NCBI GenBank assembly: GCA_024235855.1
Contig: JACKLN010000008.1
Coordinates: 62,001 to 126,000, forward strand
DNA length: 64,000 nucleotides
Origin: Burkholderiaceae bacterium
Lineage (GTDB): Bacteria; Pseudomonadota; Gammaproteobacteria; Burkholderiales; Burkholderiaceae_C
Direction: 5' to 3'
The notes under the pieces: model-generated
What the model saw: only the letters and a program-made list of their open reading frames with translations
The model's database searches: none
Told to the model about the DNA's origin: nothing
In this document: positions 7,949 to 18,088 of the stretch, one piece after another
Layout: each line of letters starts with the position of its first letter
Position numbering within the stretch: position 1 is the first letter of the stretch
Program-made: the position numbers and the translations under genes

Positions 7949-9342
7949 GCGCCCGACGCGCACAGAACCTGCGCCGCATCCTGGCGCTGGCGTGGCCGGT
8001 CTTCGTCGGCCAGCTGGCCGTGGTGGGCTTCTCCACGGTGGACACCCTGCTCGTGGCCCGGGCGTCGCCGCAGGACTTGGCCGCGATGTCGGTCGGTGCG
8101 TCCATCTACGTCACCGTGTTCATCGGCATGATGGGCGTGGTGCTGGCGATCGGGCCCATCGTCGGCCAGCTCTTCGGCGCCGGCGACCGCGTCCAGGCCG
8201 GCCGCCAGCTGCACCAGGCGGCCTGGATCGCGCTGGGTCTCTCGGCGCTGGGGTCGCTGGTGCTGCTGTTTCCACAGCCCTTCCTGGCGCTGGCCCAGGC
8301 GCCGGCCGAGGTGGAGATGCGCATGCGCGGCTACCTCCAGGCCCTGGCGGTGGCCCTGCCGGCGGCCCTGCTGATGCAGGCCTATCGCGGCTTCAACACC
8401 GCCATCTCGCGACCGAAGGCGGTGATGGTGCTGCAAGTGTCCGCCCTGCTGGTGAAAGCGCCGCTGTCGGCCCTCCTGGTGTTCGGCTGGCCGGCCGCGG
8501 GTGTGCCGGCACTGGGCGTCGTCGGCTGCGGCATCGCCACGGCGATCGTGATGTGGCTGCAGGCCGGCGTGGCGCTGGCGGTCCTGTGCCTGGACCGCTT
8601 CTACGCGCCGTTCCAGCTCGTCGCGCGCGGCCTGGACGCGCCGGACTGGCGCGCCATCGGCCAGCAGCTGCGGCTGGGCGTGCCGATGGGCCTGTCGATC
8701 ATGGTCGAGGTCACCGGCTTCAGCTTCATGGCCGTGTTCATCGCCCGCCTGGGCGTCACCGCGGCCGCAGGGCACCAGATCGCAGCCAACCTCGCCGCAC
8801 TGCTCTTCATGATGCCGCTGGCACTGTCCAGCGCCACGATGACGCTGGTGGCGCAGCGTGTGGGCGCCCGCGACCCGGACGACGCGCGGCGCCTCGGCCG
8901 CCATGGCCTGCAGTTCGCGCTGGTGCTGGCGCTGGGCATGGCGGGGCTGCTGTGGCTGGGCCGCGGCCCGGTAGCCGGCCTGTACACGAGTGACGCCGCC
9001 GTGCTGGCGGTGGCCGTGCCGCTGCTGGCCTGGGTGGCGGCCTTCCACGTGGCCGACGCCGCACAGGCCATGGCCGCGTTCGTGCTGCGGGCCTACCGCA
9101 TCGCCACGCTGCCGATGCTGATCTACGCCGGCGCGCTGTGGGGCATCGGCCTGGGCGGCGGCTGGTGGCTGGTCTTCGTCGGCTGGGACAGCGCGCCGGC
9201 CACCTGGCGCGGCCCGCAGGGCTACTGGGTGGCGGCCACTGCCGGACTCGCCGTGGCCGGCGCTGGCCTTCTGGAGCTGATGGCGCGCACGCAGCGGCGC
9301 TGCGCCAGGGCTGGGCTCAGCCGAGCGGCAGCCGCAGGCTGA
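7945..9342 (+). CDS. MATE-family multidrug/toxin efflux transporter
   Basis: An inner-membrane antiporter of 465 residues with about twelve hydrophobic segments arranged as two six-helix halves, as in NorM-type MATE proteins. It should export cationic drugs or toxic metabolites in exchange for Na+ or H+. The first repeat begins LRRILALAWPVFVGQLAVVGF with the conserved ...TVDTLLV segment. The start ATG overlaps the stop of the DUF1289 gene (ATGA). The 3' end overlaps the convergent histidine kinase gene by 26 bases, leaving no room for a terminator between them. Confidence 0.92.
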   Translation: MSARRAQNLRRILALAWPVFVGQLAVVGFSTVDTLLVARASPQDLAAMSVGASIYVTVFIGMMGVVLAIGPIVGQLFGAGDRVQAGRQLHQAAWIALGLSALGSLVLLFPQPFLALAQAPAEVEMRMRGYLQALAVALPAALLMQAYRGFNTAISRPKAVMVLQVSALLVKAPLSALLVFGWPAAGVPALGVVGCGIATAIVMWLQAGVALAVLCLDRFYAPFQLVARGLDAPDWRAIGQQLRLGVPMGLSIMVEVTGFSFMAVFIARLGVTAAAGHQIAANLAALLFMMPLALSSATMTLVAQRVGARDPDDARRLGRHGLQFALVLALGMAGLLWLGRGPVAGLYTSDAAVLAVAVPLLAWVAAFHVADAAQAMAAFVLRAYRIATLPMLIYAGALWGIGLGGGWWLVFVGWDSAPATWRGPQGYWVAATAGLAVAGAGLLELMARTQRRCARAGLSRAAAAG

Positions 9343-10699
9343 AGACGCTGCCGCCGCCGGGGCGCTCGGCGCAGGCCACCTGCCCGCCGTGGCGCTCGGC
9401 GATCTGCCGCACCAGGGCCAGCCCCAGACCGACGCCGCCTTCGCGCTCGGCGTGACCGGGCAGGCGGAAGAAGGGTTCGAAGATGCGCTCGCGGTGGGCC
9501 GCCGGCACGCCCGGGCCACGGTCCAGCACCGCCAGCACGCCCTGCGCCCCCTCACGATGCACCTGCACTTCCACGGCGTCACCGCCATAGCGGCGCGCGT
9601 TCTCCAGCAGGTTGCGCACCGCACGGCGCAGCAGGCGTTCGTCGCCGCGCACGATGACACTGTCGCCACCGGCGTCGGCACCCAGGTGCGATGCCTCCTC
9701 CACCGCCAGGCCCAGCAGGTCGACGGGCTCCTGGGCCAGGCTGGGCCCGGGCGCAGCCGCATCGAGCCGGCTGGCCAGCAGCACCTCCTCGACCAGCGCG
9801 TCCAACTCGCCGATGTTGGTGCGGATCTCGGCCTGCAGCGCCTCGCGCTCGGCGGTGGGCGCGTCATCGAGCATGGCCAGCGCCATCTTCAGGCGCGCCA
9901 GCGGCGAGCGCAGTTCGTGGCTGGCGTTGGCCAGCAGGTTCTGGTGGGCCCGCAGCAGGGCCTCGATGCGCGCGGCGGAGCGATTGAAGCTGGCGCCGAG
10001 CGCGGCCACCTCGTCGCGCCCGTCCTCGGCCACGCGCTGGTCCAGCGCGCCGGCGCCAAAGGCCTCCACGCCCTGCTTGAGCGCCTCGAGCCGGCGCGTG
10101 AGCCGGCGCACGACCGGGAACGCACCCGCGGCGACGGCGGCGAACAACACCGCCAGCAGGGCCAGCATCGTCACGCCCTCGGGCAGGCCCGGCAGCACCG
10201 GCAGGCCGCGCAGCTCCAGCGACGGCCACGGTGGACCCAGCGGCCGCGGGCCGGCGCGCGGGGGCGGCTCGCCCTCGGGGCCGAAGGTCGCCTCGCCCAG
10301 GCGGCGCGGGTTGCGTGGCTGCATGACCCACAGCGTGCGGCCGTCGTCGAAGGCGATGGGCAGCATGCGTCGGAACGGCAGCGAGAGGTCGTTCTCGCGC
10401 CGTGCATAGCTGGCCGAGGTGGCGATGCGGCTGCCGTCGGCCGCCTCGAGCGCGATCGCCAGGCGCAGCTTCTCCGACCAGGCGTGCACGGCCGCGGCCT
10501 GTTCGTCCCGCGGCGCGTCGGCCGGCGGCAGCGAACGCTGCATCAGCTCGCCCCAGGCGCTGACCCGTTCGCGTACCGAGGCCTCGATGCGTTCGCGCTC
10601 CTGCTCCAGGTGGCGCTGCACCAGCCAGCCCGACACCGCGGCGAACAGCGCCAGCGCGGCGACGACCGTCAGCCAGATGCGCAGGTACAGCGAACGCAC
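9317..10699 (-). CDS. Two-component sensor histidine kinase
   Basis: An inner-membrane sensor of 460 residues. Transmembrane helices at about 7-28 and 175-196 bracket a ~145-residue periplasmic sensor region, followed by a HAMP linker. The HisKA domain holds the phospho-accepting His261 in ASHELRSPL. The ATPase domain has N-box NLLENARRYG, then DRGPGV and GVGLGLALV. It starts with GTG 16 bases after the response regulator stop, so the pair is an operon. The neighbouring Spy/CpxP-like gene suggests an envelope-stress or metal-sensing role of the CpxA/RstB kind, which is inference. Confidence 0.93.
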   Translation of the reverse strand: MRSLYLRIWLTVVAALALFAAVSGWLVQRHLEQERERIEASVRERVSAWGELMQRSLPPADAPRDEQAAAVHAWSEKLRLAIALEAADGSRIATSASYARRENDLSLPFRRMLPIAFDDGRTLWVMQPRNPRRLGEATFGPEGEPPPRAGPRPLGPPWPSLELRGLPVLPGLPEGVTMLALLAVLFAAVAAGAFPVVRRLTRRLEALKQGVEAFGAGALDQRVAEDGRDEVAALGASFNRSAARIEALLRAHQNLLANASHELRSPLARLKMALAMLDDAPTAEREALQAEIRTNIGELDALVEEVLLASRLDAAAPGPSLAQEPVDLLGLAVEEASHLGADAGGDSVIVRGDERLLRRAVRNLLENARRYGGDAVEVQVHREGAQGVLAVLDRGPGVPAAHRERIFEPFFRLPGHAEREGGVGLGLALVRQIAERHGGQVACAERPGGGSVFSLRLPLG

Positions 10700-10715
10700 G
10701 GCGCGGCGGGGCCGG

Positions 10716-11420
10716 TCAGTCGGCGTCCTGCTTGCGTGCGAACACGTAGCCGGTGCCGCGCACGGTCAGCACCCGCTTCGGGTTCTTGGGGTCGTCCTCG
10801 ATCACGGCACGGATGCGCGAGACGTGCACGTCGATGCTGCGGTCGAAGGCCTCCAGCGGGTGGCCCTTGAGCGCGTCCATGATCTGGTCGCGTGACAGCA
10901 CCCGGCCGGGCGCCCGCGCCAGCACCACCAGCAGGTCGAACTGGTGCCCGGTGAGGTCGCAGGGCTGCCCGTCCAGCCGCGCCTGGCGGGCACCGAGGTC
11001 GATCTCCAGGCGGCCGAAGCGCAGCACGTCGTCGGCCGCCGGCTCCGGCGAGGCGCGGCGCAGCAGCGCCTTCACGCGCGCCAGCAGTTCGCGCGGCTCG
11101 AAGGGCTTGGGCAGGTAGTCGTCGGCGCCGATCTCCAGGCCGACGATGCGGTCGGTGGGTTCGCCACGCGCCGTGAGCATCAACAGCGGCATGCGCCGCG
11201 TGCGGGCGCTGGCGCGCAGTTCGCGCGTGAGGTCCAGGCCGTCGCCGTCGGGCAGCATCAGGTCCAGCAGCAGGGCGTCGTAGCTGTCCTGCGCCAGGCG
11301 CTCGCGGCCGGCCGCCAGCGAGCCGGCGGTCTCCACCTCGAAGCCGTTGCGGCGCAGGTAGTCGCCCAGCATCGTCGTCAGCCGGGCATCGTCGTCGATC
11401 AGCAGCAGTCGGTTCGTCAT
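10716..11420 (-). CDS. OmpR/PhoB-family response regulator
   Basis: A 234-residue transcription factor. The receiver domain has the acidic pair D10-D11, the phospho-acceptor Asp53 in LLDLMLPDGDG, and the conserved Lys in DYLPKPF. A winged-helix DNA-binding domain follows, ending in the V-L-T-V-RGTGYVFA signature of the OmpR family. The ATG at 11420 precedes MTNRLLLIDDD; longer in-frame extensions would add residues unlike any receiver. It is co-transcribed with the downstream kinase. A terminator upstream separates it from the Spy-like gene, so it has its own promoter in the 11421-11461 region or relies on read-through. Confidence 0.95.
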   Translation of the reverse strand: MTNRLLLIDDDARLTTMLGDYLRRNGFEVETAGSLAAGRERLAQDSYDALLLDLMLPDGDGLDLTRELRASARTRRMPLLMLTARGEPTDRIVGLEIGADDYLPKPFEPRELLARVKALLRRASPEPAADDVLRFGRLEIDLGARQARLDGQPCDLTGHQFDLLVVLARAPGRVLSRDQIMDALKGHPLEAFDRSIDVHVSRIRAVIEDDPKNPKRVLTVRGTGYVFARKQDAD

Positions 11421-11461
11421 CGCGGGCCGGTGCCGGTGGCGGGCCAGCCGCCCCCCGCACG

Positions 11462-11506
11462 CAAAAGACCCCGGCGGCACGGCCACCAAGGCCGGTTCAC
11501 CGGGGT
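11462..11506 (-). terminator. Rho-independent terminator after the Spy-like gene
   Basis: On the minus strand a long hairpin (outer arms CCCCGG/CCGGGG, inner arms CGGCC/GGCCG) is followed by TCTTTTG. It lies between the Spy-like gene and the response regulator and should end or attenuate transcription of the Spy-like gene before the two-component operon. Confidence 0.75.
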
Positions 11507-11548
11507 GAAGGCCTGGCGTCCAGGCCGGAGGAGTGTTCAGGATAACGC

Positions 11549-12073
11549 TCAACCGCCGTGGCGGCGACCGTCGGCATCATGGCGCCCACGGTGGCCGTCG
11601 GCACGGCGCTCGGACCGCTCGGCCATCAGGGCGGCGATCTGCTGGCGCTGCTCCACGGTGAGCACCCGGCTGGCCTCGACCATGGCCTGGGTCATGCGCT
11701 GGCTGGCGGCGTCATGGCGCGCCAGCATCTGCTGGCGCAGCGACTCCACCGCGCCCTCGTCGATGCTGGGCTGCGTGAACAGCGCGCGCATCTGCACGTG
11801 CAGGTTGCGGCCTTCCTCGCGCTGGGCGCGCAGGTCGGTGCGGGCAGCGTCCATGATCTGCGTGATCTGCGCACGCTGCTCGGCGCTGGCGCCGACCTTC
11901 TCGAGCATGCGCTGGTTCATCGCCGGGGCCCCGAAGCCCTCGCCGCGCATGCTGCGCTCGCCCGGCCCGGCCCAGGCGGCCGACGCCGACACGGTGCCGG
12001 CCGCGGCCAGGGTGGCCAGCGCCAGCAGGCGGCGCATCGAGCGCGATCGAGTGGTGTTCATCAGACTGTGCAT
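11549..12073 (-). CDS. Spy/CpxP-family periplasmic protein (LTxxQ repeats)
   Basis: An exported protein of 174 residues with a signal peptide ending near A-S-A-A-W-A (residues ~16-36). The mature part is helical and carries two LTxxQ-like motifs, S-A-E-Q-R-A-Q-ITQI and LTVEQRQQIAAL, which define the Spy/CpxP fold (periplasmic chaperones and stress sensors). The C-terminus is rich in His, Arg and Asp (RRADGHRGRHDADGRRHGG), suggesting metal binding. An AGGAAG ribosome binding site supports the ATG at 12073; an in-frame ATG at 12061 is a second choice. It lies directly upstream of the two-component system, as cpxP lies beside cpxRA in other bacteria. Confidence 0.85.
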   Translation of the reverse strand: MHSLMNTTRSRSMRRLLALATLAAAGTVSASAAWAGPGERSMRGEGFGAPAMNQRMLEKVGASAEQRAQITQIMDAARTDLRAQREEGRNLHVQMRALFTQPSIDEGAVESLRQQMLARHDAASQRMTQAMVEASRVLTVEQRQQIAALMAERSERRADGHRGRHDADGRRHGG

Positions 12074-12177
12074 GGCGGTCTTCCTAGGGGTTGAAGCGGA
12101 TGTGTGCATCCTCTGCCCCCGGCTTGTCGGCGCCATGCGCGCGTCGTAAAGATGCGTGAATCCAGCGGCGGCACGGC

Positions 12178-13101
12178 TCAGCCGGCCGCCTCCACACGCA
12201 CCAGGCGGCGCTGCAACTGGTACAGCGGCTGCGCGCTGCGCAGGTCCAGCCGCAGGACCAGACCACTGCCGCGGTCGACGACCAGCGCGCCGTCAAGCCG
12301 GGTCGAGCCCTCGCCCTGCGGGGCGTCGCCGTAGAGTTCGATCACGGCCACGTCGAAGGCGCGGCCGGCGATCGACTGCGGCCCGACCGCCACCACCTGG
12401 CCGCGCACGCGGGCACGCGTCTGGCCGTCGCCACTGATCTGCAGGTGACCGGCGAGCACGTCGCCGAGCGCCATGCCCGGGCGCAGCAGGCGCTCCCAGA
12501 TCACCACGCCGGGCGGCGCCTCGAGCACGTTGCCGGCCAAGTCCTGGCGCCAGCGCGTGGGCACGCCGACGGCATCGGTGACGAACTCGATCTCGTCGCG
12601 CCGCAGCGTGGTCATGGTCATGTTGAGCGCGCGCAGCGGGTCGCGCGCCGTGGCACGCTCCTCGTAGACCATGCGCTCGCCGGGCAGCACCGGCATTGCG
12701 GCGGCGCGTGCCGGCGCCATCTCGGCCGGCGGTGGCGGGCAGGCATTGCGCCGGGCGGCCTCGTGCAGGGCCTCGAAGCGCCCCTTCAGGGCCGACAACT
12801 CTTCGGATTCGGCACCGTCCGGGCGCATGGCCAGCAGCGCGGGCCAGAACACCATCAGGCCCACACCCAGCGCCACCACGTGCTGGCCGGCACGCTCGTC
12901 GACGATCCAGGACAACTCCACCGCACGCTGCTGCACGCGGTCCATCTCCGCCTGCAGCCGGGCGCAGTTCCAGGGCTGGAACTCGGCCGGGTCGACGATC
13001 GCCGGCTGCACGTCGACCGCGCGCGTGGCGCAGCCGGCGGCCAGCGCCGCCGCGCAGGTCAGCGCGAGCGATGCATGTCGGAAGGATGCGGTGCCAGCCA
13101 C
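12178..13101 (-). CDS. Predicted lipoprotein of unknown function
   Basis: A 307-residue envelope protein with a lipoprotein signal peptide: hydrophobic stretch SLALTCAAALAAGC with the acylated Cys at residue 24. A hydrophobic segment GLMVFWPALLAM follows near residue 90 of the mature chain. The C-terminal half (from about 150) is beta-rich and ends in a segment, STRLDGALVVDRGSGLVLRL, that reads like a repeated strand pattern. I do not recognise a named family. It is transcribed alone, about 100 bases before the Spy-like gene on the same strand, and may share its promoter region. Confidence 0.7.
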   Translation of the reverse strand: MAGTASFRHASLALTCAAALAAGCATRAVDVQPAIVDPAEFQPWNCARLQAEMDRVQQRAVELSWIVDERAGQHVVALGVGLMVFWPALLAMRPDGAESEELSALKGRFEALHEAARRNACPPPPAEMAPARAAAMPVLPGERMVYEERATARDPLRALNMTMTTLRRDEIEFVTDAVGVPTRWRQDLAGNVLEAPPGVVIWERLLRPGMALGDVLAGHLQISGDGQTRARVRGQVVAVGPQSIAGRAFDVAVIELYGDAPQGEGSTRLDGALVVDRGSGLVLRLDLRSAQPLYQLQRRLVRVEAAG

Positions 13102-13150
13102 GCGGCTATTGTGCCCCGGTCGCTCCGCGGTGCCGGCGGGGACCAGCCGG

Positions 13151-13450
13151 TCAGCTCGGCTCGCTGGCGGCCGGCGCGGGGCTCGGTGCCTTGGCGCCCG
13201 GCCGTTCGGGCAGTCGCTTGGCGGCGTCCGGGCGGCGTTCGGCCATGCGCTGCCGGGCGGCTTCGCGCTCCTCGGGCGTCATCGACGCCCACTTCTCGCG
13301 CAGTTTCTCCTTCATGGCCGCCTTCTGTTCCGGCGTCATGTTCTGCATGCGCTCGCGCAGCGCCTCACGGTCGGGCTGGGCTTGCGCCGCGCCAACGGCA
13401 GCAACAGCCAGCACCAAGGCGGTGATCAGTGCACTCGTCGATCGGGTCAT
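13151..13450 (-). CDS. Small exported helical protein (LTxxQ/DUF3106-like)
   Basis: A 99-residue protein with a clear signal peptide (hydrophobic residues ~8-22, cleavage after A-A-Q-A). The mature chain contains two tandem motifs, NMTPEQKAAMKEKLREKW and SMTPEEREAARQRMAER, reminiscent of the (L/M)TPEQ repeats of Spy-like and DUF3106 proteins, then a proline- and alanine-rich tail. AGGAGACGACG precedes the ATG at 13450. With the 11549-12073 gene, this makes two small LTxxQ-type periplasmic proteins within 2 kb, which suggests a shared envelope-stress function. Specific role unknown. Confidence 0.72.
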   Translation of the reverse strand: MTRSTSALITALVLAVAAVGAAQAQPDREALRERMQNMTPEQKAAMKEKLREKWASMTPEEREAARQRMAERRPDAAKRLPERPGAKAPSPAPAASEPS

Positions 13451-13560
13451 CGTCGTCTCCTGGCGACATGGGACATCGGGCCGTAACGCGGCGCCACGCC
13501 GTGGCGCCGACGCCCGTCTGCAAGACTTTGTTGTCGGCCCGTTAAGCTGTGTGTCGTTCC

Positions 13561-14664
13561 ATGACCCGGCCAGCGCCCATGCCCGCTCCCGCACACGACA
13601 CCGAGACCGACGAACCACCGCCGCCAGCGGCACTGCATTACCCGCTGGGCGATCCGCCCGCTTCCGGCGAAGCGCGCGAGGTGCGGCCCGGCGTGCTGTG
13701 GCTGCGCATGCCGCTGCCGTTCGCGCTCAACCACATCAACCTGTGGGCGCTCGACGACGGCGACGGCTGGGCCGTCGTCGACACCGGGACCCAGACCCCC
13801 GAGGTGCTGGCCGCCTGGCGCACGCTGCTGGCGCCCACGGGCGCACTGCGCGGGCGCCCGGTGACGCGCGTGATCGCCACCCACATGCACCCGGACCACA
13901 TGGGCATGGCCGGCTGGCTCACACGCAAGTACGACGCGCGGCTGTGGATGACGCGCGAGGAATACCTGATGTGCCGCACGCTGGCCGCCGACACCGGCCG
14001 CGAGGCACCGGACGACGCCATCCGCTTCTACCGGCGCTGCGGCTGGCCCGACGAGGCGCTGGACACCTACCGCGCGCGTTTCGGCGGCTTCGGCAAGTAC
14101 ATGCATGCCCTGCCCGACAGCTACCGCCGCATCGTGGACGGCGAGACGCTGGCCATCGGCGAACATGCCTGGCGCGTGACCGTCGGGCGCGGCCATTCGC
14201 CGGAACACGCCTGCCTGGTCTGCGACGATCTCGGCCTGATGATCTCCGGCGACCAGGTGCTGCCCCGCATCTCGTCGAACGTCTCGGTGTTTCCGACCGA
14301 ACCCGACGCCGACCCGCTGCGCGAGTGGCTGACTTCCATCGACACCCTGCGTGGCACGCTGCCGGATTCGCTGCTGGTGCTGCCGGCCCACGGGGAGCCG
14401 TTCACCGGCCTGCACGCGCGGCTGGACCGGCTGGCCGCCGGGCACGCCAAGGCCCTGCAGCGGCTGCGCCGCAGCCTGATCGAACCCCGGCGGGTGATGG
14501 ACCTGTTCGGCGCGCTCTTCGCCCGCCCCATCGACGCCGCCAGCGAGGTGCTGGGGCTGGCCACCGGCGAGACGGTGGCGCACCTGAACCACCTGCGCGA
14601 GCGCGGTGAACTGTCGATGACCGTCGGCGCGGACGGCGCCTGGCGGTTCCAGCTCGACAGCTGA
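13561..14664 (+). CDS. Metallo-beta-lactamase-fold hydrolase
   Basis: A cytoplasmic binuclear-metal hydrolase of 367 residues. The metal site is built from THMHPDHMGM (HxHxDH), GHSPEHACL, the bridging Asp in ISGDQVLP and the final His in PAHGEPF. A C-terminal helical region of about 110 residues follows, including a winged-helix-like segment (VAHLNHLRERGELSM). This architecture is that of the glyoxalase II-like LACTB2/YcbL-type hydrolases, but the substrate is unknown. A GTG 12 bases upstream is in frame; the ATG at 13561 is preferred. The tRNA-Ser gene lies convergent downstream. Confidence 0.85.
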   Translation: MTRPAPMPAPAHDTETDEPPPPAALHYPLGDPPASGEAREVRPGVLWLRMPLPFALNHINLWALDDGDGWAVVDTGTQTPEVLAAWRTLLAPTGALRGRPVTRVIATHMHPDHMGMAGWLTRKYDARLWMTREEYLMCRTLAADTGREAPDDAIRFYRRCGWPDEALDTYRARFGGFGKYMHALPDSYRRIVDGETLAIGEHAWRVTVGRGHSPEHACLVCDDLGLMISGDQVLPRISSNVSVFPTEPDADPLREWLTSIDTLRGTLPDSLLVLPAHGEPFTGLHARLDRLAAGHAKALQRLRRSLIEPRRVMDLFGALFARPIDAASEVLGLATGETVAHLNHLRERGELSMTVGADGAWRFQLDS

Positions 14665-14712
14665 GCGGCGTCCGTCGCGCCACCGCACAAGCGCTGCTGG
14701 ACCCGGAAACGA

Positions 14713-14735
14713 CAACGCGCCCTGTGGGCGCGTTG
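14713..14735 (-). terminator. Terminator hairpin between tRNA-Ser and the metallo-hydrolase
   Basis: A 10-bp perfect stem (CAACGCGCCC/GGGCGCGTTG) with a 3-base loop TGT. On the minus strand it is followed by TCGTTTCC. It lies 12 bases beyond the tRNA 3' end and probably serves as the terminator for the tRNA; it could act on the plus strand as well. Confidence 0.65.
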
Positions 14736-14747
14736 CCGAGGCTGGTC

Positions 14748-14839
14748 TGGCGGAAAGGGAGGGATTCGAACCCTCGGTACTGCATACACAGTACGCCGGA
14801 TTTCGAATCCGGTGCATTCGACCACTCTGCCACCTTTCC
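14748..14839 (-). tRNA. tRNA-Ser (anticodon CGA)
   Basis: A class II tRNA of 92 bases including an encoded CCA. The 7-bp acceptor stem pairs GGAAAGG with CCTTTCC. The anticodon stem-loop CCGGA-TTCGAAA-TCCGG gives anticodon CGA, which reads UCG serine codons. A long variable arm (GTACTG...CAGTAC) is typical of serine tRNAs, and the T-arm contains GGTTCGAATCC. UCG is a common serine codon in this high-GC genome. The gene is immediately upstream of the minus-strand hydratase-serS region but reads away from it. Confidence 0.97.
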
Positions 14840-14879
14840 TGCGTGTGGTCTCGCGCGAAGCGAAGCCTAGGATTGTAGC

Positions 14880-15670
14880 TCAGCCGATGAACTGAACCGT
14901 CAGGCCGCGCAGGCAGTCGTCGTCCATCTGCGTGGTCCAGGTCTCGCCCGCCGCCACGGGCCATGCGTCCGTCAGCGTGCCTGTGGTCACGCACTCGCCG
15001 GCCCGCACGCGCACGCTCGGCGCCTGTTCTGCCATGGCCGTCAGCCAGGTCCTGAGCGCGCTGAGCGGCCCATCGAGCACGTTGGCGCCTCGACCACGAT
15101 CGCGCTCGATACCGTTTCGGGCCAGCACGAGGCCAAGCGCGGCCAACTCGGCTGCCGGCTGGACAAAGACGCGCAGCGGCACGCAAGGGCCGACGATCAG
15201 CCGGCCGTGCAGGCCGAAGTCGGCCACCGGTGCCGCCGGGCCGTCGAAGCGCCAGCCGACATGGGTGTGCACGATCTCGATGCCGTGGGCAACCCAGTCG
15301 ATGCAGGCCGCAAGTTCGCCTTCGTCCATGCCTGGCTCAGGGTCGCGCCGGAAGCCGAACACGATCTCGGGCTCCAGCCGCGGCTCGACCAGGCCGGCCA
15401 GCGAGACCTCGCAGGCCGTGCCGTCCAGCAGCGTCAGCGTGTCGTCCCACACCCGACCCCAGATCGGCTGGTGCACACCGTAGCGCGGCCAGATGCCGCG
15501 GTTGGTGAAGCCGATCTTCCAGCCGCGCGGGGTGCGGCCGTCGGCCAGCAGCCGCTGCTCCGCCAGGGCCGAGACCTGCCAGGCGGCGGCCAGGTCCAGG
15601 TCGGCGGGCAGCACCAGCGGCCGGCCCTGCGCCCGCGCAGCGAGCAGCGCGTCGGCCAGCGCCGCGGGAT

Positions 15671-15674
<4 letters not shown>
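14880..15674 (-). CDS. 2-keto-4-pentenoate hydratase-like protein (FAH superfamily)
   Basis: A 264-residue cytoplasmic protein of the fumarylacetoacetate hydrolase superfamily, closest in layout to MhpD-type hydratases and 4-oxalocrotonate decarboxylases. Visible family segments are RGWKIGFTNRG, LEPEIVFGF (metal-binding glutamates) and E-I-V-H-THVGW. The GTG start at 15674 overlaps the serS stop (GTGA). Its partner genes for aromatic degradation are absent here, so its role in this operon is unclear; association with serS is seen in several Burkholderiales. A hydratase or decarboxylase activity on 2-oxo acids is the likely class. Confidence 0.8.
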
Positions 15675-16966
<1,292 letters not shown>

Positions 16967-17038
16967 GGGAATCTCCGAGTTCTGGCGGTCTGGGCCCTGC
17001 AGGCGAGGCCAGCAGGGTCACGTGAGGCGGCGGGGCGG

Positions 17039-17065
17039 CGCGGCGGGCCGGGCAGGCCCGCCGCG
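17039..17065 (-). terminator. GC-rich hairpin directly after ispH
   Basis: An 11-bp perfect stem (CGCGGCGGGCC/GGCCCGCCGCG) with a 5-base loop begins at the base after the ispH stop codon. No T-run follows on the minus strand, so it may be a Rho-dependent or 3'-protecting structure instead of a classical intrinsic terminator. Confidence 0.5.
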
Positions 17066-18088
17066 TCAAGATCGGCCGGCCGTCCCGGGCGCGTCGGCAG
17101 CGGAGGGCGCGTCGGCAGCTGCGAGCGCGGCCGCCTCGGCCATGCTGCGGTCGCCCAGGCCGCGCGGCAGCGGAAAGTGCACCGTCTCGGCCACACCGTC
17201 CATCTTGCGCACCGCGGTGGCACCCAGTTCGCGCAGGCGCAGGATCACCTGCTGCACCAGCACGTCCGGCGCCGAGGCGCCGGCGGTCAGGCCCACGCGC
17301 TGGCGGCCTTCGAACCACTGCGGCTGCAGGTCGGCCGCGGCGTCGACCATGTAGGCCGGCGTGCCCAGGCGCTGCGCCAGCTCGCGCAGGCGGTTGCTGT
17401 TGCTGCTGGTGGGGCTGCCGACGACGATGACCACGTCCACCGCTGGCGCCAGCAGCTTGACCGCGTCCTGCCGGTTCTGCGTGGCGTAGCAGATGTCCTG
17501 CTTCTTGGGCTCGCGCACGTGCGGGAACTTTGCCTTCACCGCGGCCAGGATCTCGGCCGCGTCGTCGACGCTGAGCGTGGTCTGCGTCACCACCGCGAGC
17601 TTGTCGCCGCGCGGCTGCGCGCGCGCCACGTCGGCCACCTCCTCGACGAGGTAGATGCCGTCGCTGAGCTGGCCCATGGTGCCTTCGACCTCGGGGTGTC
17701 CCTTGTGGCCGATCATCAGGAACTCGTAGCCTTCCCTGGCCAGCTTGGCCACTTCCACGTGCACCTTGGTCACCAGCGGGCAGGTGGCGTCGAAGACCTG
17801 GAAACCGCGCCGCGCCGCCTCGGCGCGCACCGCCTTGGGCACGCCGTGGGCGCTGAAGACCAGCGTGGCGCCGGGCGGCACGTCGGCCAGGTCCTCGATG
17901 AAGATCGCGCCCTTGGCCTTCAGGTCGGCCACGACGTAGGTGTTGTGCACGATCTCGTGGCGCACGTAGATCGGCGCGCCGAAGCGTTGCAGCGCACGCT
18001 CGACGATCTCGATGGCGCGGTCGACGCCGGCGCAGAAGCCGCGCGGCTCGGCCAGCAGCACCTCCTGCAGGGTGTCGGGTCTGCTCAC
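17066..18088 (-). CDS. ispH: 4-hydroxy-3-methylbut-2-enyl diphosphate reductase
   Basis: The last enzyme of the MEP isoprenoid pathway; it reduces HMBPP to IPP and DMAPP using a [4Fe-4S] cluster. The 340-residue protein has the three cluster cysteines in context: EPRGFCAGVDRAI, DATCPLVTKVH and ICYATQNRQ. VVGSPTSSNSNRL, a substrate-binding segment, is also present. The first codons overlap the fkpB stop (ATGA at 18085-18088). The final ~25 residues are an alanine-rich tail not seen in E. coli IspH. Confidence 0.97.
   Translation of the reverse strand: MSRPDTLQEVLLAEPRGFCAGVDRAIEIVERALQRFGAPIYVRHEIVHNTYVVADLKAKGAIFIEDLADVPPGATLVFSAHGVPKAVRAEAARRGFQVFDATCPLVTKVHVEVAKLAREGYEFLMIGHKGHPEVEGTMGQLSDGIYLVEEVADVARAQPRGDKLAVVTQTTLSVDDAAEILAAVKAKFPHVREPKKQDICYATQNRQDAVKLLAPAVDVVIVVGSPTSSNSNRLRELAQRLGTPAYMVDAAADLQPQWFEGRQRVGLTAGASAPDVLVQQVILRLRELGATAVRKMDGVAETVHFPLPRGLGDRSMAEAAALAAADAPSAADAPGTAGRS

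Noticed and set aside
14748..14839. The tRNA-Ser gene as an integration site for a mobile element
   Set aside because: Flanking genes are core on both sides, and no integrase or repeated tRNA 3' end was seen nearby.
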